Below are positions 55,991 through 64,000 of a stretch of DNA of 64,000 nt, piece by piece; position 1 is the stretch's first letter; each line of letters opens with the position of its first letter. Source of the stretch: Anisodus tanguticus. Taxonomy: Eukaryota > Streptophyta > Magnoliopsida > Solanales > Solanaceae. Under the pieces are notes generated by a model. The model was not told the DNA's origin and made no database searches. It saw only the letters and a list, made by a program, of their open reading frames with translations. The translations under genes were made by a program, and so were the position numbers. Where the stretch lies: assembly GCA_034509755.1 (NCBI GenBank), contig CM067555.1:2054142-2118141 (forward strand). Reading direction: 5' to 3'.

Positions 55991-57532
55991 AAGTATATTT
56001 ACTTGCTGGTTAGCTAGCTGATAAGCTTATTTACCGGCAATATCAGTTACAATGTATGGTCTTTCCCAGTTTGCTCCTAGCTTTCTGACATTACGCTCTA
56101 AGGTACTTTGATTAACTCTCCAGAGCACCAAGTCCTTGAGTTTGAAGTGTCGGAGATTTGTGCACCGGTTGTAGTAACACTACATTCTTTGCTTTTGGAC
56201 TACCATCCGGACGTATGCTAAATCTCGACGTTCCTCAAGCAAATCCGGGTGTAAGGACATTGACTCTGTATTTGATTCCTCCTCAGCCCGGAGATATCTC
56301 AAGTTGGGAGTTCCAACTTCTACCGGGACCAGGGCTTCTGCACCGTAAACCATGAGAAATGAGTTTCTCCAGTACTCATTTTTTTCGTGGTTCGATATGC
56401 CCATAAAATCTCAGGTAGCTTGGATGGCCAGTTTCCTTTTGCAGCATCCAATTTCTTCTTCAAATCCTGGATTATAGTCTTATTTATTGACTCTGCTTGT
56501 CCATTTTCACTAGGATGATAGAGAGTTGAGGTGATCCGTTCGATATTAAAGTCATCAAGAAATTTGTGACCTTGGCATCGATGAAATTCCAGCCATTGTC
56601 ACAAGCTATCTTCTTAGGGATGGCAGAACGACAAATAATATGTTGCCAAATGAAATCCTTCACCTCTTTCTCCCATATTTTTACATAAGATGCACCTTTA
56701 AACCATTTAGAAAAATAGTCAGTCATAAAAATAATTTGAGATACATGTCCTGGTGCCGCTGGTAAGGGTCCGACGATGTTCATCCCCCACTTCATAAACG
56801 ATCACAGGGATACTACCAGATGTAGCTCTTCTCCCGATTGGTATGACAATTGTGCATGACGCTGACACTTATCACATTTTCACACAAATGCCTTAGTATC
56901 TTCCTCAATTCGAGGCAAATAGTAATCGACCCTTATAAGCTTCCTCATTAGGGATTCTGCCCCTGAATGATCTCCATAGATGCCTTCATGGGCTTATCTC
57001 ATCACGCAATATACTTCATCGGGGCCTATGCATCGGGTTAGGGGACCATTAAAGCACATACGGTAAAACTTCCTGTCTATGATACAGTACCAGACAACCA
57101 TGGTCCTCAGAGCTCTGGACGCCTTCGAGTCATTCATGAGCTTTTCGTTCATGAGATAATCTAAGAATTCATTTCTCCAGTCCCAAGTTAGGCTAGTTGA
57201 ATTTATTTTGTCATATCCAACAGGATCCAACGCCGAATGCAACAACCGACTTGGTTTTAGAACCCTCGACCTCCGTGTTGGAGCCTGAGTTTGCAAGTGC
57301 GTCCGCCTCTATGTTTTTCTCCCGGGGTATATGCACCACCATCCATTCTTAAACATGACAACAACTTCAAAGCTTTTTTAGGTATCTCGACATCCGCTCT
57401 TCTTTGGCCTCGATCACTCCATGTACTTGGTTTACTACCAGCAGCGAGTCGCATTTGATTTCGATGATTTGTGAACCTAGTCCCCGAGCTAGTTCTAAAC
57501 CTGCAATCAAAGCCTCATACTCTGCTTCATTG
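55991..57532 (-). pseudogene. Ty3/gypsy RNase H-integrase remnant
   Basis: Minus frames in order from high to low coordinate. RNase H: MKQSMRL and, in a second frame, SLLVVNQVHG-type sequence near 57420. Integrase N-terminus 57296-56994: FLDYLMNEKLMND, VVWYCIIDRKFYRMCFNGPL. Integrase core 56795-56484: WGMNIVGPLPAAPGHVSQII, FMTDYFSKWFKGASYVKI and the DNGWNF block. Post-core 56404-56180: WRNSFLMVYGAEALVPVEVG. The MVYGAEALVPVE type points to the Tat/Athila side of Ty3/gypsy rather than the chromovirus at 27.9-30.6 kb. Many breaks; gag, protease and RT are missing. Confidence 0.82.
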
Positions 57533-57662
57533 TTACACCTCTAGCCTCCAATCACCTCCACAGAACCTCCTTAGGGACTTTGTCGTGAGAATTTTCTAAG
57601 TCGATGAACACCATGCGAATGTCTTTTTTACTTTCCATGTACTACTCTATCAGACTCCTCGC
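57533..57662 (-). pseudogene. RTE-type LINE reverse transcriptase fragment
   Basis: Minus reading frame: KKDIRMVFIDLENSHDKVPK followed by EVLWR, a stop, and LEARGV. This matches the MVFIDLEKAYDKVP region of plant RTE-like reverse transcriptases (same class as 11215-11560). It joins the gypsy remnant at about 57533 without any visible boundary repeat. Confidence 0.78.
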
Positions 57663-58900
57663 ATTATATCTATTTTATTACTATTATTTTACTCATATAC
57701 CTATCTTTAAACTTTAACACGAGGTGTCATGAGTGAAATAATCTTTTTAACATTATTTTAGTCATGATACATATTTTAAATTTCATGAAAAAAACTTGGT
57801 GTTTGAACTGTGTCAATTTAAACTCTGGGAAGAAATGCTAAAGTTTGCCTATCACAATTCAAAACTCTATAAAAGTGTGGAGCATGAAATGGATTTGTAA
57901 CTTTAGGAGTTTTTCGCTCACGTATTATGTAGAAGTTCTACTTAATAAAACTTCAAATTCCGCACTTTATGTTTGAGTTATTTCATGTTTTAAGTTAGAA
58001 TAGATTATTTTTAGTTACATATCAAACAATGTCAAAATATTAACAAGAGGATAAAAAATTAGCCGTCCGAGTTAATATTTGCGTTCAAATACATGATTGA
58101 AATGAAATGAATAACTTATCAAAGTTTAGATATATGTGTCAAGACAAAGTTTAACAAAAAATATAGAAAGTTGAGGACCATAAAGTCAAAGTATATGAAG
58201 TTTTTACCAAGCACAATTCAATCAAAATATAGAAAGTTTGGTATTAGTTGCACAAACAATATACTACCAAACTTTATACATTTTGTTTGAGTTGGCTTTG
58301 TAAATCTAACCTCAAACTTGTATGAAATTCTTAAACCTATGACGTGTGTCGAAATTGATTATGAAGTGATTAAACTTATAAAAAATTATAAATTTTGATT
58401 ATAACTGAAATAATAGTCCTCAAACCAGCCATTTATGTAATTATCCAATACTAATGTTGGAAAAAATTAAATAAATAATTAAATTATTTGATAACACACA
58501 ATAATTTTGTTAAGCTGATTCGAGAAAGATCCTAATCACTTTGTTTCAATTTATATGATACACTTTTCTTTTTAATCCGTTTTCTTATTTGGCAATAACT
58601 TAACTTTAAACTTTAATTTTTACGCTTAACGAAATGATCTATAATTATATAATATATTTGAGTTGTTTTAGATCAGAAGATTTAAAAGTATTCTTTATTT
58701 CTTAAAAGTTAAACTATATTACATAAATTGGAATAAAAGGAGTAAGAAAATGGATGAGTAAAACTCCAAAAAAAAATAAAGGGAGAAAGGAAAAATTACG
58801 GTAGTCTGCGAAATAGAATATCGAAACCCAAAAGTCTCCCGCTTATAAACCCAAAAACACCCTAATTAGTATCACTCTCTCTCTTCCTCCATTTCTCTCC
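57663..58900. other. intergenic DNA upstream of HDT
   Basis: AT-rich. At about 58540-58742 an imperfect inverted pair (GTTTCAATTTATATGATACA and TTACATAAATTGGAATAAAA) marks another decayed Stowaway-like MITE. No gene. Confidence 0.5.
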
Positions 58901-58903
58901 CAA

Positions 58904-58931
58904 AAACCCTAATTTTTCTCTAAAACCCTAA
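58904..58931 (+). promoter_or_regulatory. two telo-box motifs before HDT start
   Basis: AAACCCTAA at 58904-58912 and 58923-58931, within 40 bases of the ATG, next to a CT-rich leader (58873-58900). In plants telo boxes are common in genes expressed in dividing cells, such as ribosomal and nucleolar genes. Confidence 0.6.
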
Positions 58932-58939
58932 AAGCTGCT

Positions 58940-61900
58940 ATGGAGTTTTGGGGTAACTTCTCTTTCCTTCTCTCTCTCACACACAACACAAGAATCTATT
59001 TGCTTTTTCTGTCTTTGATTGTTTTAATTTCATTTGCTCTTTCATGTATTTATGTTGTGTTTTGTGTGATTTTTTAAAACATATTTTCTACTTTTTTGCT
59101 ATAAGTCTTGTTTGATCTTGTATAAAAATCAATGAAATGTTATGACAACAACACACAAACAGTGTATTCCGCACAAGTGGGGGCCTGGGGAGGTTAGAGT
59201 AGAGTGTACACAGACATTACCCTATCTCGTGTTATAGAGAGGCTGTTTCCCAAACACCCTCGGCTCAAGTATCACATAACAAATCAATTTTAAAAAGAAA
59301 GTACAAAGGTAAATAAGGCATAAAAATAGCAGGGAGAGCTCAATATAGTACATAGAGCAAACTAATGTAAAAACCGAAGCACAAGGTACAACGGATAGTA
59401 CCAGAGATCGAGAAACAAGAAAATGAAATCTTATTGCTTTATCTAAAAAATGTTAGTGTGATTTTGGTAGCAGAAATGTTGATGTTAGTGCAGATATGTG
59501 CATGTTTGATATTTTGCTTGTTTTGTGACCAATTTTACTTTGTTTCTTTTTGAGATTATTCTTTTAATGGTTCTTTAATTTTTCACCAATTACTTTGATA
59601 CTATGAAATGACCTGTGTTAATAACATGAACCTTAACATTGTAAATTGGACTTTTGATACAATGACATGAAAACATGGGATTTAAAAGTTGTTTTGTTGA
59701 AAAAATGGACTTGTTTTAGGTGGTTCACAATGGGTGGATGGCGAATTATGGTGCACCTGTGACCAAATTTATGATGTTTCTTCTTTTTGGGATTATGTTT
59801 CTTATGGTTTTTCTCTTTCAACTTATTACTTTGATGCATGTATCTTACTGCTTTGATATCATATTTTTGCTTGTTATCTTGCTTCAAATGCCTTTATTTT
59901 TCGAGCCGAGGGCTTATTGGAAACAACCTCTATGTGTGCATCTTACCCTCCCAGACCCCACTTTGTGTGATTATATCTGGTATGTTGTTGTTTTACTTTG
60001 ATACAAGGAAATGATAAAGTAGGATTTAAAAGTAGTTGTTTCTGAAAATGGGATTGTTTTTATGTGGTTCACAATGGGTGGATGCCGGATTATGGTGCAC
60101 TTGTTACCAAATTTACTTTGTTTCTTCTTTTCGGGATTATGTTTCTTGTGGTTCTTCTATTTGCAGCTATTACTTTGATGCAATGAAATGAAAAACTAGG
60201 ATTTAAACATTGTTGTTTAGGAGAATGGGATTGTTTTATGTGGTTCACTATGGGTGGATGCATGATGCCGAGCTATTGTGCTCTTGTGGCCAAATTTACT
60301 TTGTTTCTTCTTTTTGGTGGATTATATTTTTTACGGTGCTTTGATTTTCACCTATTACTTTGATGCAATGAAATGATCTGTGTTACGAAAATGAACCTTA
60401 ACATTGTAAAATGTTCCCTTATACTGTGAAGTGAAAATATGGTCCATGATGTTATGGTGCCTTTTTTTTCAAACCATGTGCAATCAGTCGGGCACGTTGT
60501 TTTATTAGCTCTGTCGTTTTAGCAGAGTACTTATTTTGAAATTATAAATATGATTTGTGAAGTGAAGTTACCAGTTCCAAGAAAAGATATGATTTTGGAA
60601 GTGTTTTTAGGATTTAAACAACTTGTAAAATGTTTACACCGTCAGTGTAATTTAACATGTTGTATCAGATTACTTCATATTTTTCCAGTTAGATTGCTGT
60701 GCAATTTTTTTTGTTTTATCAGTCTATACAAGTTACTTGATTTTCTTAACTATAAGCCTCAAGTTAGTATAGCCCGACTAAGGGGCCTTGATTTGGGGTT
60801 CAGGTCACCAATTTTTTTCTGTTTCTGATACCCTTTTATAAGAACATGGTTAATTTTTTACTTTTAGTTAATTTGCAATTCCAAAACTTCCAATTTTCTG
60901 AGTTTTTATTCTACCTTTGTTTAGGTGCCGAGGTGAAAAGTGGAGAGCCTTTGACTGTACAGCCTGGAGATGGGATGGTTTTGCATCTTTCACAGGTTTT
61001 CATATTTGCTACAGCTTTGATAAGCTTAGTTATTTTTAGTTGTCATTATCTTATTTGCTATGTTTTTTATCTGCAGGCATCTCTAGGTGAGGTGAAGAAG
61101 GCAGAAAGTGTCTGCTTGTCTGTTAACATTGATGGCAAGAAACTTGTTCTTGGGACACTCATCTCAGAGAAGGTGCCTCAACAGCAGTTTGACCTGGTTT
61201 TTGATAGAGACTTTGAACTATCACACAACTTGAAAAGTGGGAGCGTCTACTTTTTTGGATACAAGGCCACTAACCCATTTGAGGAATATCCTTTTTCATG
61301 TGTCTTTTAACTTCTCATTCTTGTAAGTGTTTACTTATCTCTCAATGTAAATTTTCTGTTTATTTTGTTTCCTTGACCGAACTTCTTTGGTTCACGGAAG
61401 AGGGTGATGAAGACCTTGAAGATGGTAAATGCACATTCTCTTTTGTTTGGACATCTTTACTGTTCTGATTTATTATTTATTGACTGACCGATGTACTTTA
61501 TATGTTCAGAGTCTGATGAGGACATCCCCCTCACTCTTGCAAACAATGGTATGGAGAATAATGCTATTTACCAAGATCACATGTCTATTTAATAAATGCG
61601 ACAATACTTTTTAATTGGCTAACATTATTGTCTGCATTGTTACCTGGCTTCAGGAAAGCCTGAGGATAAGGTTAAGGAGGCAGGGAAATCAGGAAAGGAT
61701 TCTGTTTCAGTAAAACAGAAGGTGAAGATTGTGGAACCTAGTAAAGATGATGAAGACGAGAGTATTGATGATGAAATGTCTGAGGATGAAGATGATTCTG
61801 AGGTACAATTGTTTTTATATGTTCACAGTGTTTGACAATATAGTGTTTAAGGTACTGTCATGGTCTTTTGTAGTACTCCATCTGTCCCAATTTATGTGAA

Positions 61901-63579
61901 ACTCTTTCCTTTTTGTCAAGTCCCAAAAAGAATGACACATTTCTATATTTAGCAACAATTTAACTTTAAAACTCTCATTTTACACTTAATGAGATGATTT
62001 ATAGCCACACAAATATCTATTGCTTATTTTAGACTATGAGTTTCAAAAGTCTTCCTTTCATTCTTAAACTCTGCGGAGGTATCATTTAGGCGTCCGCTGC
62101 AAGGACAAACAATGGGTACTTGTTTAAGTTCAACTATTTCACTGAAATGTTAAATTGGCCTTTTACTTTGTGATGTCCGATAACTTTTAAGGTTCGTTTT
62201 CTAACACTACTTGATCAACTCTGGTGCTGTGGGGAATCGGCTGTAGCTTTTAAAAGTGCTATAATAGTTTTGAATTATATTGAATGACCGAACAGTTTTA
62301 TCTCTTTATGCTCAGAAACATTCTCTGATTAATGATGCATTGCAATATTGAAATGTAAAACAGTTGCTTTTATCTAAGCTTTGTGGCTTGTGCTTTTCTG
62401 TTGTTTATGCGTAATTTATTGAATACAACTTTGAGGAATTTGCTGTATATACAGCCACACCTTTATATAACAACCATCTTCTATAACAACATTTCATTAT
62501 AAAAGCCATTTTTTGGAATCATTTTTTAATGCGGTGTTTTACTATATGTTCTGTATAAAAAAACATTTTGCTATAGCAGCCAAAGAATATCCAGACAGAT
62601 GAGCTGTTATAGAGAAGTTTGATTGTATTGCCTTTGTATCTTCAGGGTGAAGACGAGGATGACTCCGATGAGAGTGAGGAGACACCGAAGAAGGTAGTCT
62701 ATAATCTTTTTTGATCTTCATTTCCACTTTCTGATTTTTTTTGTGGAGGATGATTTATGGTCATTATGTTGTTCCATCTCTCTGTTTTAGGCTGAGCCTG
62801 CAAAAAAGAGGAAGGCAGATTCGGCTACAAAGACACCTGTCACCGATAAAAAGGCAAAATTGACAACTCCTCAAAAAACTGGTTCGTTTAGTCCATGTAC
62901 TTTTGTTTTAGTACTTTTGTGAAGTCTATGCTCTGCCTATCACTTGAAGGTGCTAATTCTCCTTTTTGATCTGGATAACTTGACCACTGTTTTTGTAAAG
63001 CCAAAAATAAGTAATTTGCTACTTCCTCTATCTCAATTTATATGACATACTTTTCTTTTTAGTCGGTCCTTCTTTGGCAACAATTTAACTTTAGACTTTA
63101 CCTTTTACACTTAAATGAGATGATCTATAACTATACAAATATCTTTTGATAAAACCCTACTTGTTATCAAATGACCCAGTTTGTAGCATAACTTGTCAAA
63201 TACATAGAAGCGTAGGCTATCCTTTTTCACCAATACTTTTTTCTGACTGGTGCAATTTTGTGGCATAACCAGTAAAATTCGTATAAGGGAGAATCATGTT
63301 TTTTGACTTTTTCCTATTGGGTGATTTAGATGGCAAAAAAGGTGGTGGCCATGTAGCCACACCTCACCCCTCAAAACAGGCGAGTAAGACTCCAAAATCA
63401 GCCGGATCTCATCTCTGCAAGCCATGCAACAGGTAGACTTTAATGCAACAAAAGTAGTTAATTTGTTATAAGGTGCATTTGGATGTTCGGTCATTCATGT
63501 ATTGGTTCCTTGCAGGAGTTTTGGTTCTGAAAGTGCTTTGGAATCTCACTCGAAAGCTAAGCACAGTACTGGAAAGTAA
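58940..63579 (+). CDS. HDT1: HD2-type histone deacetylase (HDT), 10 exons
   Basis: A plant-specific nucleolar HD2 protein involved in gene silencing and rRNA gene control. Coding exons: 58940-58952, 60925-60995, 61077-61285, 61396-61424, 61510-61548, 61654-61802, 62646-62693, 62791-62881, 63330-63432, 63516-63579. They join in frame to 271 residues. The N-terminus MEFWGAEVKSGEPLTVQPGD is the HD2 signature, and the nucleoplasmin-like domain continues to about residue 97 (FDLVFDRDFELSHNLKSGSV). Long acidic stretches follow (residues about 98-115 and 155-185), then a Lys-rich part (AKKRKADSATKTPVTDKKAK). A C-terminal C2H2 zinc finger is present: HLCKPCNRSFGSESALESHS then KAKH, pattern C-x2-C-x12-H-x4-H. 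Which HDT paralog it is cannot be decided from sequence alone. Intron 3 is of U12 AT-AC type. Intron 1 is long and repeat-filled. Confidence 0.93.
59142..59276 (-). mobile_element. TTG-tailed SINE in HDT intron 1
   Basis: ATGACAACAACACACAAACA (tail complement) is followed by CCGCACAAGTGGGGGCCTGG, GTGTACACAGACATTACCC, and CTGTTTCCCAAACACCCTCG. Minus orientation. Loosely similar sequence runs on to about 59440. Confidence 0.78.
59520..60425 (+). repeat. ~180-bp tandem repeats in HDT intron 1
   Basis: Three full copies and a partial one of a unit with landmarks ATGTGGTTCACAATGGGTGG, TTATGGTGCAC, CCAAATTTACTTTGTTTCTT, GGGATTATGTTTCTT, and TATTACTTTGATGCAATGAA. Copies start near 59700, 60040 and 60225; the partial copy is at 59525-59620. 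The phrase GTGTTA..AACCTTAACATTGTAAA at 59610-59645 recurs at 60380-60410, bounding the array. A SINE piece (about 59897-59995) lies between the first and second copies. Confidence 0.82.
59897..59995 (+). mobile_element. truncated TTG-tailed SINE in HDT intron 1
   Basis: TTTTCGAGCCGAGGGCTTAT, then TGGAAACAACCTCTATGTG, CTTACCCTCCCAGACCCCAC and GGTATGTTGTTGTTTTAC. Plus orientation, opposite to the copy at 59142. Confidence 0.8.
61286..61395 (+). other. U12-type AT-AC intron in HDT
   Basis: The 5' splice site is ATATCCTTTT, exactly the U12 consensus. A branch-site match TTCCTTGAC lies at about 61369-61377, and the intron ends TTCAC, about 18 bases beyond the branch. Exon 3 (..TTTGAGGA) joins exon 4 (GGAAGAGGG..) in frame to give an acidic run, as HD2 proteins have. 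No GT donor here keeps the frame: reading on meets a stop after FSCVF. Confidence 0.88.
61876..62079. mobile_element. Stowaway-like MITE in HDT intron 6
   Basis: The left end CTCCATCTGTCCCAATTTAT, after TA, and a right end GCGGAGG before TA agree with a decayed Stowaway element. Internal words match related pieces at 58540 and 63020. Confidence 0.65.
62450..62627. mobile_element. second MITE in HDT intron 6
   Basis: Ends TACAGCCACACCTTTATATA and its inverted partner (TATAGAGAAGTTTGATTGTA on +) frame a 178-bp non-coding element with internal TATAACAACC/..GCTGTTATA pairing. The ends resemble the Solanaceae MITE type TACAGTCAAACCTCTCTATA. Confidence 0.7.
63020..63155. repeat. Stowaway-like fragment in HDT intron 8
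   Basis: TACTTCCTCTATCTCAATTT plus body words shared with 61876-62079 (ACTTTTCTTTTTAGTC, CAACAATTTAACTTTAGACT). Only one end is recognisable. Confidence 0.55.
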
Positions 63580-64000
63580 ATAGACACGGAGGGTGGACTA
63601 ACTGGTCTTGTTTGGTTTTGTCAACTATGATCAGAAGAGAGCTTTTTAGTTTTTTTGGGGGTTGGCTCATCCATCTGATTTAGAGGCAAGTAGTTTCGTT
63701 AAGTTACTTCATTTTGCTATGGGTTATTACTTAGGTTAAACGTCTATTTTAATGTTGTTAAATTGTTATGTTTGATGAGATTTGGATTGATTCAAAAAAT
63801 GTTTTGCCTATTAGTAATCTTGCTGTATGTCCCTCAGCTTCTTTTTTATCTATGCCAGTTTCTATAATTACATCCTGTTATCTCCTCGTTGGTGAACATC
63901 TTGTATTGGTTCAAGGAGATAGTTTCTTTTGTTTTCACAAAACGTTGAAAAAACTGAAGGCTACCCACAGATTATATATTCACCAGCAGATTTGGGTATA
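63580..64000 (+). other. HDT 3' UTR and flank
   Basis: T-rich sequence after the HDT stop. No further gene starts before the window ends, and no polyadenylation signal stands out. Confidence 0.5.

Noticed and set aside
61286..61330. GT donor TTGTAAGTG at about 61322 for HDT intron 3
   Set aside because: An in-frame stop after FSCVF comes first, so the U12 AT-AC site is the only frame-keeping choice.

Overview
The window is plant nuclear DNA, almost certainly from a Solanaceae species. Reasons: AT-rich intergenic DNA, spliced genes with plant products, and many copies of TTG-tailed SINEs, AU-type SINEs, Stowaway/Tourist-like MITEs and Ty1/copia and Ty3/gypsy elements of kinds common in tobacco, tomato and potato. 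I cannot decide between Nicotiana and Solanum from the sequence alone.

Four protein genes look intact. From left to right: (1) a gamma-tubulin complex component 3 (GCP3/SPC98) gene, + strand, 3404-6703, two coding exons; (2) a one-exon, kinase-less G-type-lectin/PAN-domain receptor-like protein, + strand, 33277-34779; (3) a delta(14)-sterol reductase gene (FACKEL type), - strand, 42131-51577, 13 coding exons reconstructed here, encoding 345 residues; (4) a plant HD2-type histone deacetylase (HDT), + strand, 58940-63579, 10 coding exons, encoding 271 residues. One intron of the HDT gene has U12-type AT-AC splice signals, and one intron of the sterol reductase gene starts with GC. One intact tRNA-Leu(AAG) gene and one decayed, duplicated copy flank the GCP3 gene. 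The four proteins belong to unrelated processes (microtubule nucleation, surface receptor-like protein, sterol synthesis, chromatin), so this is ordinary eukaryotic gene order and not an operon or cluster.

The space between genes is mostly repeats. 8-13 kb: SINE, LINE fragments, tandem repeats. 13.07-23.3 kb: a roughly 1.2 kb per arm inverted duplication of a spliced-gene-like sequence. It was later split by a Ty1/copia element (14430-22153, 5-bp target duplication), which was itself split by a 2.8 kb solo LTR (15348-18132, 5-bp target duplication). 26.5-32.6 kb: a decayed second copia element carrying a truncated chromovirus (Ty3/gypsy) 3' end. 36-41 kb: repeat fragments and MITEs. 53-57.7 kb: a gag-like pseudogene on + and a gypsy RNase H/integrase remnant on -, joined to a LINE fragment. 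The sterol reductase and HDT introns hold SINEs, MITEs, a long hairpin and tandem repeats.

I found no clear new biological system. The most unusual items are the long inverted repeat around 14.3 kb (a possible hairpin-RNA source), the U12-type intron in the HDT gene, the in-frame repeat expansion in GCP3, and the tRNA-Leu segment duplication that shows both filled and empty SINE sites. Splice sites and coordinates were read by eye; no alignment or search was run.
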